31,890 bases of DNA from Porphyromonadaceae bacterium UBA7572 (GTDB lineage: Bacteria; Bacteroidota; Bacteroidia; Bacteroidales; Muribaculaceae): NCBI GenBank assembly GCA_002476625.1, contig DLLC01000040.1:23613-55502 (forward strand), given 5' to 3'. A program made the position numbers and the translations under genes. Below the pieces are notes generated by a model. The model was given only the letters and a program-made list of their open reading frames with translations, searched no databases and had not been told where the DNA came from. Shown here in pieces: positions 23,153 to 29,171 of the stretch. How positions within the stretch are numbered: the first letter of the stretch is position 1; every line of letters starts with the position of its first letter.

Positions 23153-23892
23153 CGTTTGTGGCTGGCAGTCCTCGACAGTTCTACTTTTGATGCAACCGCA
23201 AACGTTGATGAAGAAAATCCGCTGTTTTCTCCCCGTGGGTGGCTTAAATGAAACAAGGGCTTTTTGCTGCGAAAAATGGATGCACCGCTTTGATAAAAGC
23301 GTACATACCGGTCGTAATCGTCATCGCCCCAGCCATAATAATTTTCATTTTCCCCTCCTAATGTGAGGAATGCATTTCTGTTCATAAGCACTGCGCCGCC
23401 CGTAAGGCGCTGTGGCTGTAGCCTTGCCATCAGATAGCTGTATGTGTCAAGAATGCGGAAGTCGGAGCTTTGCATATAGATGTCTGCAATCGCCACCGAG
23501 GTGTCGAGGCAGATGCCGTTGTAGGGGAGTGCCATCAGCGCCTTTCCGTTTGTCAGTGCATCAATGCATTCCGTTACAGATGTGGAATAGGCAATCGTGT
23601 CGGTGTCCCAAATGCCCACATAGGGAGTGGACACCTGCTCTAACATTTGGTTGAAGTGCCTTGTCTTGTGCAGCACGCTGTCCTTGTCGGTCGTGAATTC
23701 ATATTTTACGCTTGGGGGCAGCAGCTTCTGTGCGATATGGTGGTTCACGCAGTCTGCTTCTCTCACATAGATATTCACACCGTTTAGCGAGGTGAGAGAC
23801 TCCACTACCGCGACAAGATTGTAGAGCCGTCTGATGGAGTCGGCTCTGAATAGTATGAGTATGCTTGTCTCGTTACATTTTCGTGTATCCAT
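23149..23892 (-). CDS. Glycosyltransferase with GT7 C-terminal-type (galactosyltransferase-like) domain
   Basis: A 247-residue GT-A-type sugar transferase. The start has the nucleotide-sugar-binding pattern ILILFRADS(I)RRLYNL, the metal-binding DXD-like IWDTDT lies at 95-99, and the C-terminal half has the Glyco_transf_7C hallmarks TGGAVLMNRNAFLTLGG (164-180) and YYGWGDDDYDR (185-195) plus FHLSHPR (214-220), the motif of beta-galactosyltransferase-like and chondroitin-type enzymes. It is short but appears complete. The start overlaps the LanC-like gene by 20 bases and the end overlaps the GT51-amidase gene by four. Its place between a LanC-like protein and cell-wall-type enzymes makes peptide glycosylation or assembly of a surface glycan both possible. 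Donor and acceptor are not readable from the sequence. Confidence 0.8.
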   Translation of the reverse strand: MDTRKCNETSILILFRADSIRRLYNLVAVVESLTSLNGVNIYVREADCVNHHIAQKLLPPSVKYEFTTDKDSVLHKTRHFNQMLEQVSTPYVGIWDTDTIAYSTSVTECIDALTNGKALMALPYNGICLDTSVAIADIYMQSSDFRILDTYSYLMARLQPQRLTGGAVLMNRNAFLTLGGENENYYGWGDDDYDRYVRFYQSGASIFRSKKPLFHLSHPRGENSGFSSSTFAVASKVELSRTASHKR

Positions 23893-24877
23893 ATCTAAAG
23901 CGGTCGGTTTTCATCAGCAGTCCTGTTAAGCTCAGGCCAGCTATCCCATTCCATAGCCCAGAATGGCTTTTCAGATAGCTTGAATTTTTCAGATGCTGCA
24001 TCTCGTTTGATGAATTGATGAAATTCTCTATCTCGCAGGAGAATGCTCCTATATCGCTTCTGATTTTAGGAAATTCCCTTGCCATACAGTAAATGCCGCA
24101 GGCTCCTTCACCCCAGTACACGTTTCCATTTACCCCATCGAGTAACGCTTGCTCGGAAATGGAGTGTTCCAAAGTGTTTAAATGGGCGTTGATTTCCTTA
24201 TTTCCGCATAGGAAGCGGTTCAGTCGTGAGAGCACAAGCCAATAGAGCAGTCGGTTTCCTGCTATATATGGATACACTTCCAGTAATTTGGGCATTAAAG
24301 CCCTTATTTTATTCACCCATATCGTCCTGTCGGGTGCGCACGACAGCACTTCAGAAAGGGTGAATACAAACAGTGACGGGAAATGCAGCATTGAATACCT
24401 GTAGTCGGCATCTGCCCACTCTAAAAACCGTTGAACAAATATCTCTGTGAGCGTGGTTGTGTGCCGCACAAATATTGTTCGTTGTATATTAGGCATACTC
24501 GGGTCATGCCTCAATCGCTGGCACAGATATAGAATAGAGCCATAAAGTGCTTGAGTGGAAATGTCGGTGCTGTATGCCGTTTGCTGATACACCTTTGCGT
24601 CAATTTCGTTCAGGATGCCGCTCAGCGGTTTCCCGTACTTTCTTAAGAACAGAGAATTGAGGGCAATGCCCACGCCTGTAATACCTTGCTCTATGCTGAG
24701 GTCGGAGGAAATCTTTCCCAGCTCCTGAATGCTTTTTCGGAAAAAGTCATCATCAGAGATTCGCTGGCTGATCCATAGGACGATGCCAAGCCCCGTGCTG
24801 CCATAGAACAGTCCCGGTAGTGCTGAAGACTCCTTGTATAAATCAACTGAAATTGTATTTTCCTTAAAGCAAAACAT
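23873..24877 (-). CDS. LanC-like protein lacking the canonical zinc ligands
   Basis: A 334-residue protein of the LanC (lanthionine cyclase) toroid type. The repeated GxxG hairpins of this fold are visible: LPGLFYGSTGLGIVLW (20-35), EQGITGVGIALNSLF (63-77), YWGEGACGIYCM (254-265) and SGLWNGIAGLSLTGLL (306-321). LanC enzymes bind catalytic zinc through a Cys in a WCYG motif and a CHG motif; here the corresponding places read WGEGAC and WNG, so the zinc site appears lost or strongly altered. No LanB or LanM dehydratase is in the window. It could therefore be a scaffold or leader-binding partner for the radical SAM maturase or the glycosyltransferases, not a thioether cyclase. The gene begins 39 bases after the barrel gene's stop and overlaps the GT7C-type gene by 20 bases. 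The identification is from the motif spacing alone. Confidence 0.7.
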   Translation of the reverse strand: MFCFKENTISVDLYKESSALPGLFYGSTGLGIVLWISQRISDDDFFRKSIQELGKISSDLSIEQGITGVGIALNSLFLRKYGKPLSGILNEIDAKVYQQTAYSTDISTQALYGSILYLCQRLRHDPSMPNIQRTIFVRHTTTLTEIFVQRFLEWADADYRYSMLHFPSLFVFTLSEVLSCAPDRTIWVNKIRALMPKLLEVYPYIAGNRLLYWLVLSRLNRFLCGNKEINAHLNTLEHSISEQALLDGVNGNVYWGEGACGIYCMAREFPKIRSDIGAFSCEIENFINSSNEMQHLKNSSYLKSHSGLWNGIAGLSLTGLLMKTDRFRYGYTKM

Positions 24878-24916
24878 GTTGTAAAACTACAAGTTTCTCT
24901 CTGTGCGTGAGCTACC

Positions 24917-27220
24917 CTATCGCTTCTCTGTGCGCTGTTTATAGTTGCTGTCGCTGTCGTCGCGTTCAAATGATGTCTTTATACTGTTGAACGTGTAGGA
25001 AATGGATACGTTCACACTTCTGCCGTCGCGGTCGTTTTTGGTGTGTCTTACCACGCCGTTCGATACGGCTCTTAATGTGGTGGGACTCACCATTCTATTG
25101 AATAAGTCTTGACCAGTAATCGATACTTTCAGCTTCTCCTTTAGGAACGATGTGGACACACCCACATTCACGCCCAAAGTGTGGCCAAAGCGCTGGTTTG
25201 CATTGCGGTAAGGCGTGCGGTACCAGCTATAGGTGAATAGGTTGTATTTTCCTGCTATCGTATATCTCGCATTGAGAGAGATCATCCATGACAGTTGATC
25301 TTGGGTGGTCATACTGCCTAACTCAGAATATTTGTTGCTGGAGTATTCAAAGAGCGATGAGGCGAACACGTTGAATTTTCGCTTCCAGACGCTGTACGTT
25401 AAGTTGAATCTCAAATTTTGAGTCTTGCCGCCGTTCTCCGGTCGGGTGAGAATGGCATTTTTAACACCTTCGTACGGTGTGTAGGAGTCGATGATGGGAT
25501 TGTTATTCCAATTGTATTCCAATGACGTGGAAAAACCTTTCCACGACCCAAAATTGAACGACAATTCGTGTGATTTTGAGTAGCCAAGATTGAGGTTGCC
25601 CACATAGTAGTTCAGCGAATCGGTAAATTCCACATTTGGATTAAGCTGATAGTATTGTGGGGCGTAGTCATAGCGCTTATATCCTAACGAAAGCCTCTTG
25701 CCTTTCACACTCCAGCTCACCGATGCAGATGGCGCAAGAATATTGTAATGTTTGTCGAATGGCGCAGTTCTGGCTTTCTCGCTTTTCATATAGTCGTAGG
25801 TGTACGACAGCCCTCCGCTCAATGTCACCTTCTTGATGTCGTGGGAATATGATGCATATCCGGAAATTACAGTGCTGGTTACATCCACAAGGCTTTCTGC
25901 ACCATTTGTTACATAATTATTGCTGTTGGTGGAATGCACGCCCGTATATCCTGCCGACAGCGAACCATTCTCGCTGATTTTCTGGGTAAGTTCGGCATAC
26001 GATAGCCATGCCTTGTAGTGCGTGGGGTTGAAAATAGTGGTGGAGCTGTTGGAGAAAATGTCGCTGCTTCGGCGTTGAATGTCGCTATACGAAGTGCGGG
26101 CGGAGAATGTGGTTTTGCTGGCATCCAAATAGTAGCCAATGCTTGCGTTGTGTGAGTGGTTGTTGTCGCGCCGCCATTCTGTGTATGACTGAAGTTGAAA
26201 CTCTGGCATAAGTGTCTCAATCTCTGTCGCTGCGCGTGTCTTGCCATGCTCAAAACTGCCGGAATACTGCGCCTGCAGTCGTGAACTCTTGCTGATGTCG
26301 TAGCTGATTCCAGCAAACAAGCTAACATCGTTGCTGCGGTAGCGGTTCTTTTCTCTTAATCGGAATTCTTCCGATGGCCCAAATGCGGATGAATATGGAA
26401 CGGTGACTACGGTGCTCGATTTGCTCGACGGATTACTGCCGCCGTGGCTGTAATCAACCGCAAGAGTCCCCGACACCTTGCTGAATCTGAAGTCGGAATT
26501 CAGCCCGACTCCAGCTCCGGCATTGTGGCTTCGCTGCGTGTAGTCGATGCTTGGCGAGAGCGACACATAGTCACGAAGGTGCTTTTTCATCTTTATGCGC
26601 ACCACGCTGGTAGTGCCAGGCGGATACTCTCCGCCAGGCTCTCGAATAATTTCTATTGAGGATATATCGCTCGAAAGTATGCTTTTCAATTCTTTCTGTG
26701 AGGTGATGCGACGGTTGTCTATGTAAATCAGTGGCACACCGCGCCCAGGCACAGAAATCTGTCCGTTCGTCTTCATCAAGCCTGGTGTCCATTCCAGTGT
26801 TTCCAACCCGGTATGGAACTGCCCCAAATAGCCGTTAGCCACATTCAAGAATTTGGTGTTCACTCCGTCGGTCTTCATTGTGGTAGTGGCAGTCACCACC
26901 ACCTCGTTGAGGCTCACAGTGGTGTCGCGTTTGAGGTTGATCTTTAAAACCTGGTCAGTCTGGTTGTAGTCCAGTGTCATGGTCTGATAGTTGGGTGCTT
27001 CCAGCCTAAGCCTGTTGAACGGCACATCGGGCAAAGCGAATGCCATATCGGTAAACGACTGGCTTGCCACTAAAGCGGTGTCTTGAAAGAGGGTGACCTT
27101 TGTAGGGACACTTTTCACACCGTTAGCCGTCAGCTCCACCTTTACTTGTGCGCCAAAGGCGTTTTGCATGCCGAAAGCGAAGACAACAGCGAGGCTGATG
27201 ATGGATTTATTGATTCTCAT
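24917..27220 (-). CDS. TonB-dependent-receptor-like outer membrane beta-barrel protein
   Basis: Outer-membrane protein of 767 residues with a signal peptide (about 1-24, cut after AFG). Residues about 25-97 form a carboxypeptidase-regulatory-like Ig domain, followed by SLNEVVVTA (103-111), the conserved stretch ahead of the plug in Bacteroidetes TonB-dependent receptors. The plug covers about 115-215 (GVPLIYIDNRRITS, DISSIEIIREPGGEYP, TTSVVRIKMKK), then a barrel of alternating hydrophobic strands typical of the OMP_b-brl_3 group. After the last strand (VNVSISYTFNSIKTSF) there is a charged tail. The ATG at 27218-27220 overlaps the maturase stop by 14 bases; a longer in-frame start at 27490 would bury the signal peptide and is rejected. 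In a peptide operon it could pass the product across the outer membrane, take it back up, or serve as receptor. No SusD partner is present. Confidence 0.85.
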   Translation of the reverse strand: MRINKSIISLAVVFAFGMQNAFGAQVKVELTANGVKSVPTKVTLFQDTALVASQSFTDMAFALPDVPFNRLRLEAPNYQTMTLDYNQTDQVLKINLKRDTTVSLNEVVVTATTTMKTDGVNTKFLNVANGYLGQFHTGLETLEWTPGLMKTNGQISVPGRGVPLIYIDNRRITSQKELKSILSSDISSIEIIREPGGEYPPGTTSVVRIKMKKHLRDYVSLSPSIDYTQRSHNAGAGVGLNSDFRFSKVSGTLAVDYSHGGSNPSSKSSTVVTVPYSSAFGPSEEFRLREKNRYRSNDVSLFAGISYDISKSSRLQAQYSGSFEHGKTRAATEIETLMPEFQLQSYTEWRRDNNHSHNASIGYYLDASKTTFSARTSYSDIQRRSSDIFSNSSTTIFNPTHYKAWLSYAELTQKISENGSLSAGYTGVHSTNSNNYVTNGAESLVDVTSTVISGYASYSHDIKKVTLSGGLSYTYDYMKSEKARTAPFDKHYNILAPSASVSWSVKGKRLSLGYKRYDYAPQYYQLNPNVEFTDSLNYYVGNLNLGYSKSHELSFNFGSWKGFSTSLEYNWNNNPIIDSYTPYEGVKNAILTRPENGGKTQNLRFNLTYSVWKRKFNVFASSLFEYSSNKYSELGSMTTQDQLSWMISLNARYTIAGKYNLFTYSWYRTPYRNANQRFGHTLGVNVGVSTSFLKEKLKVSITGQDLFNRMVSPTTLRAVSNGVVRHTKNDRDGRSVNVSISYTFNSIKTSFERDDSDSNYKQRTEKR

Positions 27221-28409
27221 ATACGGTAGAGATAATTTCGTTGATTTTATATTTTTCTGCGGGACAAGGTCTTTCCTCTCCTGCACAGTTTGCCCTTTCG
27301 TTGGGGCAGCCTCCGCCACAGATGGGCAGAATTTCACACTCGCGGCAGACAGGGTCGTCGAATGGCATGTGCTTGAAGCACGACACGCTCTCTTTCCTAA
27401 TGCTGAAACTAAAATTGTTGATGTTGCCAATGGCATGTTCAAGCTCGCCCAGATGCTCCATACATTTGTATATTGCGCCATCAGGCCCAATCACAAAATA
27501 TCCGCGCCCACGCAATGGGCATGGTCCAACCAGTGGGGGCATTGCCATCTTTTTGCCGTTTTTCAGTTCAAAGTCGAAATATTCCACGCAATTGATGCAC
27601 TTCTCAATACCTTTGAAGTCTGTCTTTTTGCGGATATAGTTTGACGTAATGATGATTCTGCCGCTATTGATGTGTTCGGAGAACCTGTTTTCTAAAAACC
27701 GCTTTAACTTGTGAAACTCTTCAATGTTCGCCGAGTCCACATTCATTTTCAGCACGATTTCTGCATGGCACCCGTTTAACAGGCGCCCTACATTTTCTAA
27801 AATGACATTGTATGTGCCTGCTCCGTTTTTGAAAAAGCGCTTGGCGTCGTGTGATGCCTGAAGTCCGTCGAAAGTGATTTGCACGCTCTTAATCTGGTAG
27901 CTGTCTATTTTCGACAAAAAGGAGTCGGGCAGGATAGTGCCGTTGGTGATGATGCTGGAGGTGAACGGAATTGACTCAGCATTCAGGCTGTCGCTGATTT
28001 TGGCAATGGCCTTGTGCGCAAGCATAGGCTCTCCGCCAAACCATGTGATGCTAATTGGCTTTTCCCGGTGTTTTCTCAAGTATTTCAGAATGCTCTCGAT
28101 TGTGCCGTCGTCGATAGACTGGTGGCGTTTGTTGTCGCCTTCAAAGCAGTAGGGGCAGCGTAAGTTGCATCCCAGCGAAGTGGCAATCACCAAATTGATC
28201 TCATTGAAACTGAACATCTGCCCGTAGTACAGATATTTGTACTGCGCCAAATCCTCCTCGTCCTCAACCACGAATCCTAATTTATACAGGTTGCTGTTGT
28301 CAACGCTGTAGGCGGATGGCTTGATTTTCACCACTTTTCCAGTAAGGGCGTTGTATAATATGATACAGTCACTCTTTTGGCATGTGATATTGAATCTGGA
28401 GAATTTCAA
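27207..28409 (-). CDS. Radical SAM/SPASM peptide maturase
   Basis: Radical SAM enzyme of the SPASM peptide-modifying type, using SAM and several iron-sulfur clusters for a radical reaction on a peptide substrate. The SAM-cluster motif CNLRCPYC is visible (Cys positions spaced CX3CX2C) near residue 81, followed by WFGGEP and TNGTIL. The C-terminal SPASM part has Cys in CINC, CPLRG, IYKCMEHLG, the CRECEILPICGGGCP cluster, and the late NCAGEERPCP, enough for two auxiliary clusters. The frame has no ATG before the catalytic core; the TTG at 28407-28409 gives MKFSRFNITCQKSDC, the usual opening of such maturases (400 residues), and is preferred. An alternative TTG at 28541 would add 44 residues. 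The small precursor genes just upstream are the likely substrates. The exact modification, such as thioether, epimer or carbon-carbon link, cannot be predicted. Confidence 0.9.
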   Translation of the reverse strand: MKFSRFNITCQKSDCIILYNALTGKVVKIKPSAYSVDNSNLYKLGFVVEDEEDLAQYKYLYYGQMFSFNEINLVIATSLGCNLRCPYCFEGDNKRHQSIDDGTIESILKYLRKHREKPISITWFGGEPMLAHKAIAKISDSLNAESIPFTSSIITNGTILPDSFLSKIDSYQIKSVQITFDGLQASHDAKRFFKNGAGTYNVILENVGRLLNGCHAEIVLKMNVDSANIEEFHKLKRFLENRFSEHINSGRIIITSNYIRKKTDFKGIEKCINCVEYFDFELKNGKKMAMPPLVGPCPLRGRGYFVIGPDGAIYKCMEHLGELEHAIGNINNFSFSIRKESVSCFKHMPFDDPVCRECEILPICGGGCPNERANCAGEERPCPAEKYKINEIISTVYENQ

Positions 28410-28567
28410 AAATAGTAGGTTTTTTAACGATAGATGATACGAGAAATTAAGTTCTGTGATTTGTAGCGAGCTTTTCTTGGAGAGAGAGGTTGTTAAGAGT
28501 AGTAAAATATGATTAAAGTGCAATTCAGTTGTTGCTATCAAAAAGCTATAGGGTTACACAAGTTGTA

Positions 28568-28590
28568 GTGGGTGCGACATGCGCACCCAC
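28568..28590 (-). terminator. Perfect stem-loop between precursor genes and maturase (possible partial terminator)
   Basis: A perfect 9-bp GC-rich inverted repeat (GTGGGTGCG 28568-28576, CGCACCCAC 28582-28590) with a 5-base loop, placed 9 bases after the stop of the proximal precursor gene. No strong U-run follows on the minus strand, so full termination is unlikely; an attenuator or mRNA 3'-end stabiliser that keeps precursor output above that of the downstream enzymes is more plausible. Confidence 0.6.
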
Positions 28591-28599
28591 AATTTACCC

Positions 28600-28803
28600 T
28601 TATTTGTAGCTGAAGTCACCTCCGCAGTAGAGAGGTTCACAGTTGTTTTTTTTGTATAATGGCATACAAAAGTTTTTGCCACACTGGTAGCCTCCAAAAA
28701 GCTCGCTGAGTTCATCATCGGCAAGGAGATTCACGTTGTCGTTCATGCCCGAACGGAGCATTTCAATCTCCGAGTTTTTAAGTTCAAATTCTTTTTTGTC
28801 CAT
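28600..28803 (-). CDS. RiPP precursor peptide 1 (GG leader, four-Cys core)
   Basis: A 67-residue peptide. The leader (1-38) starts MDKKEFELKN and ends LLADDELSELFGG, a typical double-glycine leader of the Bacteroidales natural-product-precursor type (TIGR04149-like), with the C39 recognition pattern of hydrophobic residues before GG. The core is 29 residues with cysteines at core positions 3, 8, 17 and 22 (CX4CX8CX4C), starting YQCGKNFCMP and ending CGGDFSYK. It is the sister of the 28924-29127 gene, with the same leader length, core length and Cys spacing. ATG at 28801-28803; a longer in-frame start at 28899 is rejected because the sister gene starts at the equivalent place. The maturase start lies about 190 bases downstream after a hairpin. 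Too small for certain family assignment, but the context is strong. Confidence 0.85.
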   Translation of the reverse strand: MDKKEFELKNSEIEMLRSGMNDNVNLLADDELSELFGGYQCGKNFCMPLYKKNNCEPLYCGGDFSYK

Positions 28804-29067
28804 ATTGAGTAGTTTTTGGATAAAATTAATTAGTTGACGCAAATATGTGCAAAAGTCATTATGTGCGCAATTTTTTTTGTTAAAAAAGATTAAGCACAAT
28901 AGGAAGGGGTATGTTGTCAGGGGTCAGTCTTTGGAGAACTTTCTCTGACAGTAGTGGTTTGGACAGCTCTTGTTGCCGTATTTCGGTCGGCAATAGCCTT
29001 TTCCGCAATGCAGCCCGCCAAAAAGCTCGCTGAGTTCATCATCGGCAAGGAGATTCACGTTGTCGTT
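28694..29067. repeat. 50-bp identical direct repeat in the two precursor leader regions
   Basis: A 50-base identical block occurs at 28694-28743 and 29018-29067, encoding the leader segment ending at the GG motif in both precursor genes. Flanking leader DNA is also very similar, while the core-coding DNA is not. It marks a recent duplication with the leader conserved and the cores diverged. Confidence 0.9.
28840..28847 (-). promoter_or_regulatory. Weak candidate -7 promoter element for precursor peptide 1
   Basis: The minus strand reads CATATTTG, one mismatch from TAnnTTTG, 37 bases before the ATG at 28803, with an ATTG about 20 bases upstream. It would let precursor 1 and the downstream genes be transcribed separately from precursor 2. 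The match is weak. Confidence 0.25.
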
Positions 29068-29127
29068 TATGCCCGAGCGGAGCAATTCAATCTCCGAGTT
29101 CTTCTGTTCAAATAGTTTTTTGTCCAC
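28924..29127 (-). CDS. RiPP precursor peptide 2 (GG leader, four-Cys core)
   Basis: A 67-residue peptide starting at GTG 29125-29127 (no in-frame ATG is available). The leader (1-38, beginning MDKKLFEQKN and ending LLADDELSELFGG) is nearly identical to that of precursor 1; the 29-residue core starts LHCGKGYCRP and ends CQRKFSKD, with Cys at core positions 3, 8, 17 and 22. Shared core pattern with peptide 1: CGK-x-(F/Y)-C-x-P-x-Y, then C-x3-YC-x3-FS. The core is strongly basic. It lies 44 bases after the porU stop and 120 bases before precursor 1. It is a likely substrate of the radical SAM maturase and of the C39 exporter. The two peptides may form a two-component bacteriocin or be two independent products. 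Confidence 0.85.
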   Translation of the reverse strand: MDKKLFEQKNSEIELLRSGINDNVNLLADDELSELFGGLHCGKGYCRPKYGNKSCPNHYCQRKFSKD

Positions 29128-29171
29128 AGTGGTTTGTTTTAAAAAGTTAATTATAAATTATAGTTGTCGAC

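Noticed and set aside
27221..27490. 90-residue N-terminal extension of the barrel protein
   Set aside because: It lies inside the maturase coding region in another frame and precedes a clean signal peptide starting at 27220.
18317..29127. Classical class I lanthipeptide cluster
   Set aside because: A LanC-like protein is present but no LanB dehydratase, the LanC zinc ligands are missing, and the cores are Cys-rich without the Ser/Thr richness expected.
28600..29127. Bacteroidetocin (class IIa-like) bacteriocins
   Set aside because: GG leaders and a C39 exporter are shared, but the four-Cys pattern and the radical SAM, LanC-like and glycosyltransferase genes do not fit unmodified class IIa-like peptides.
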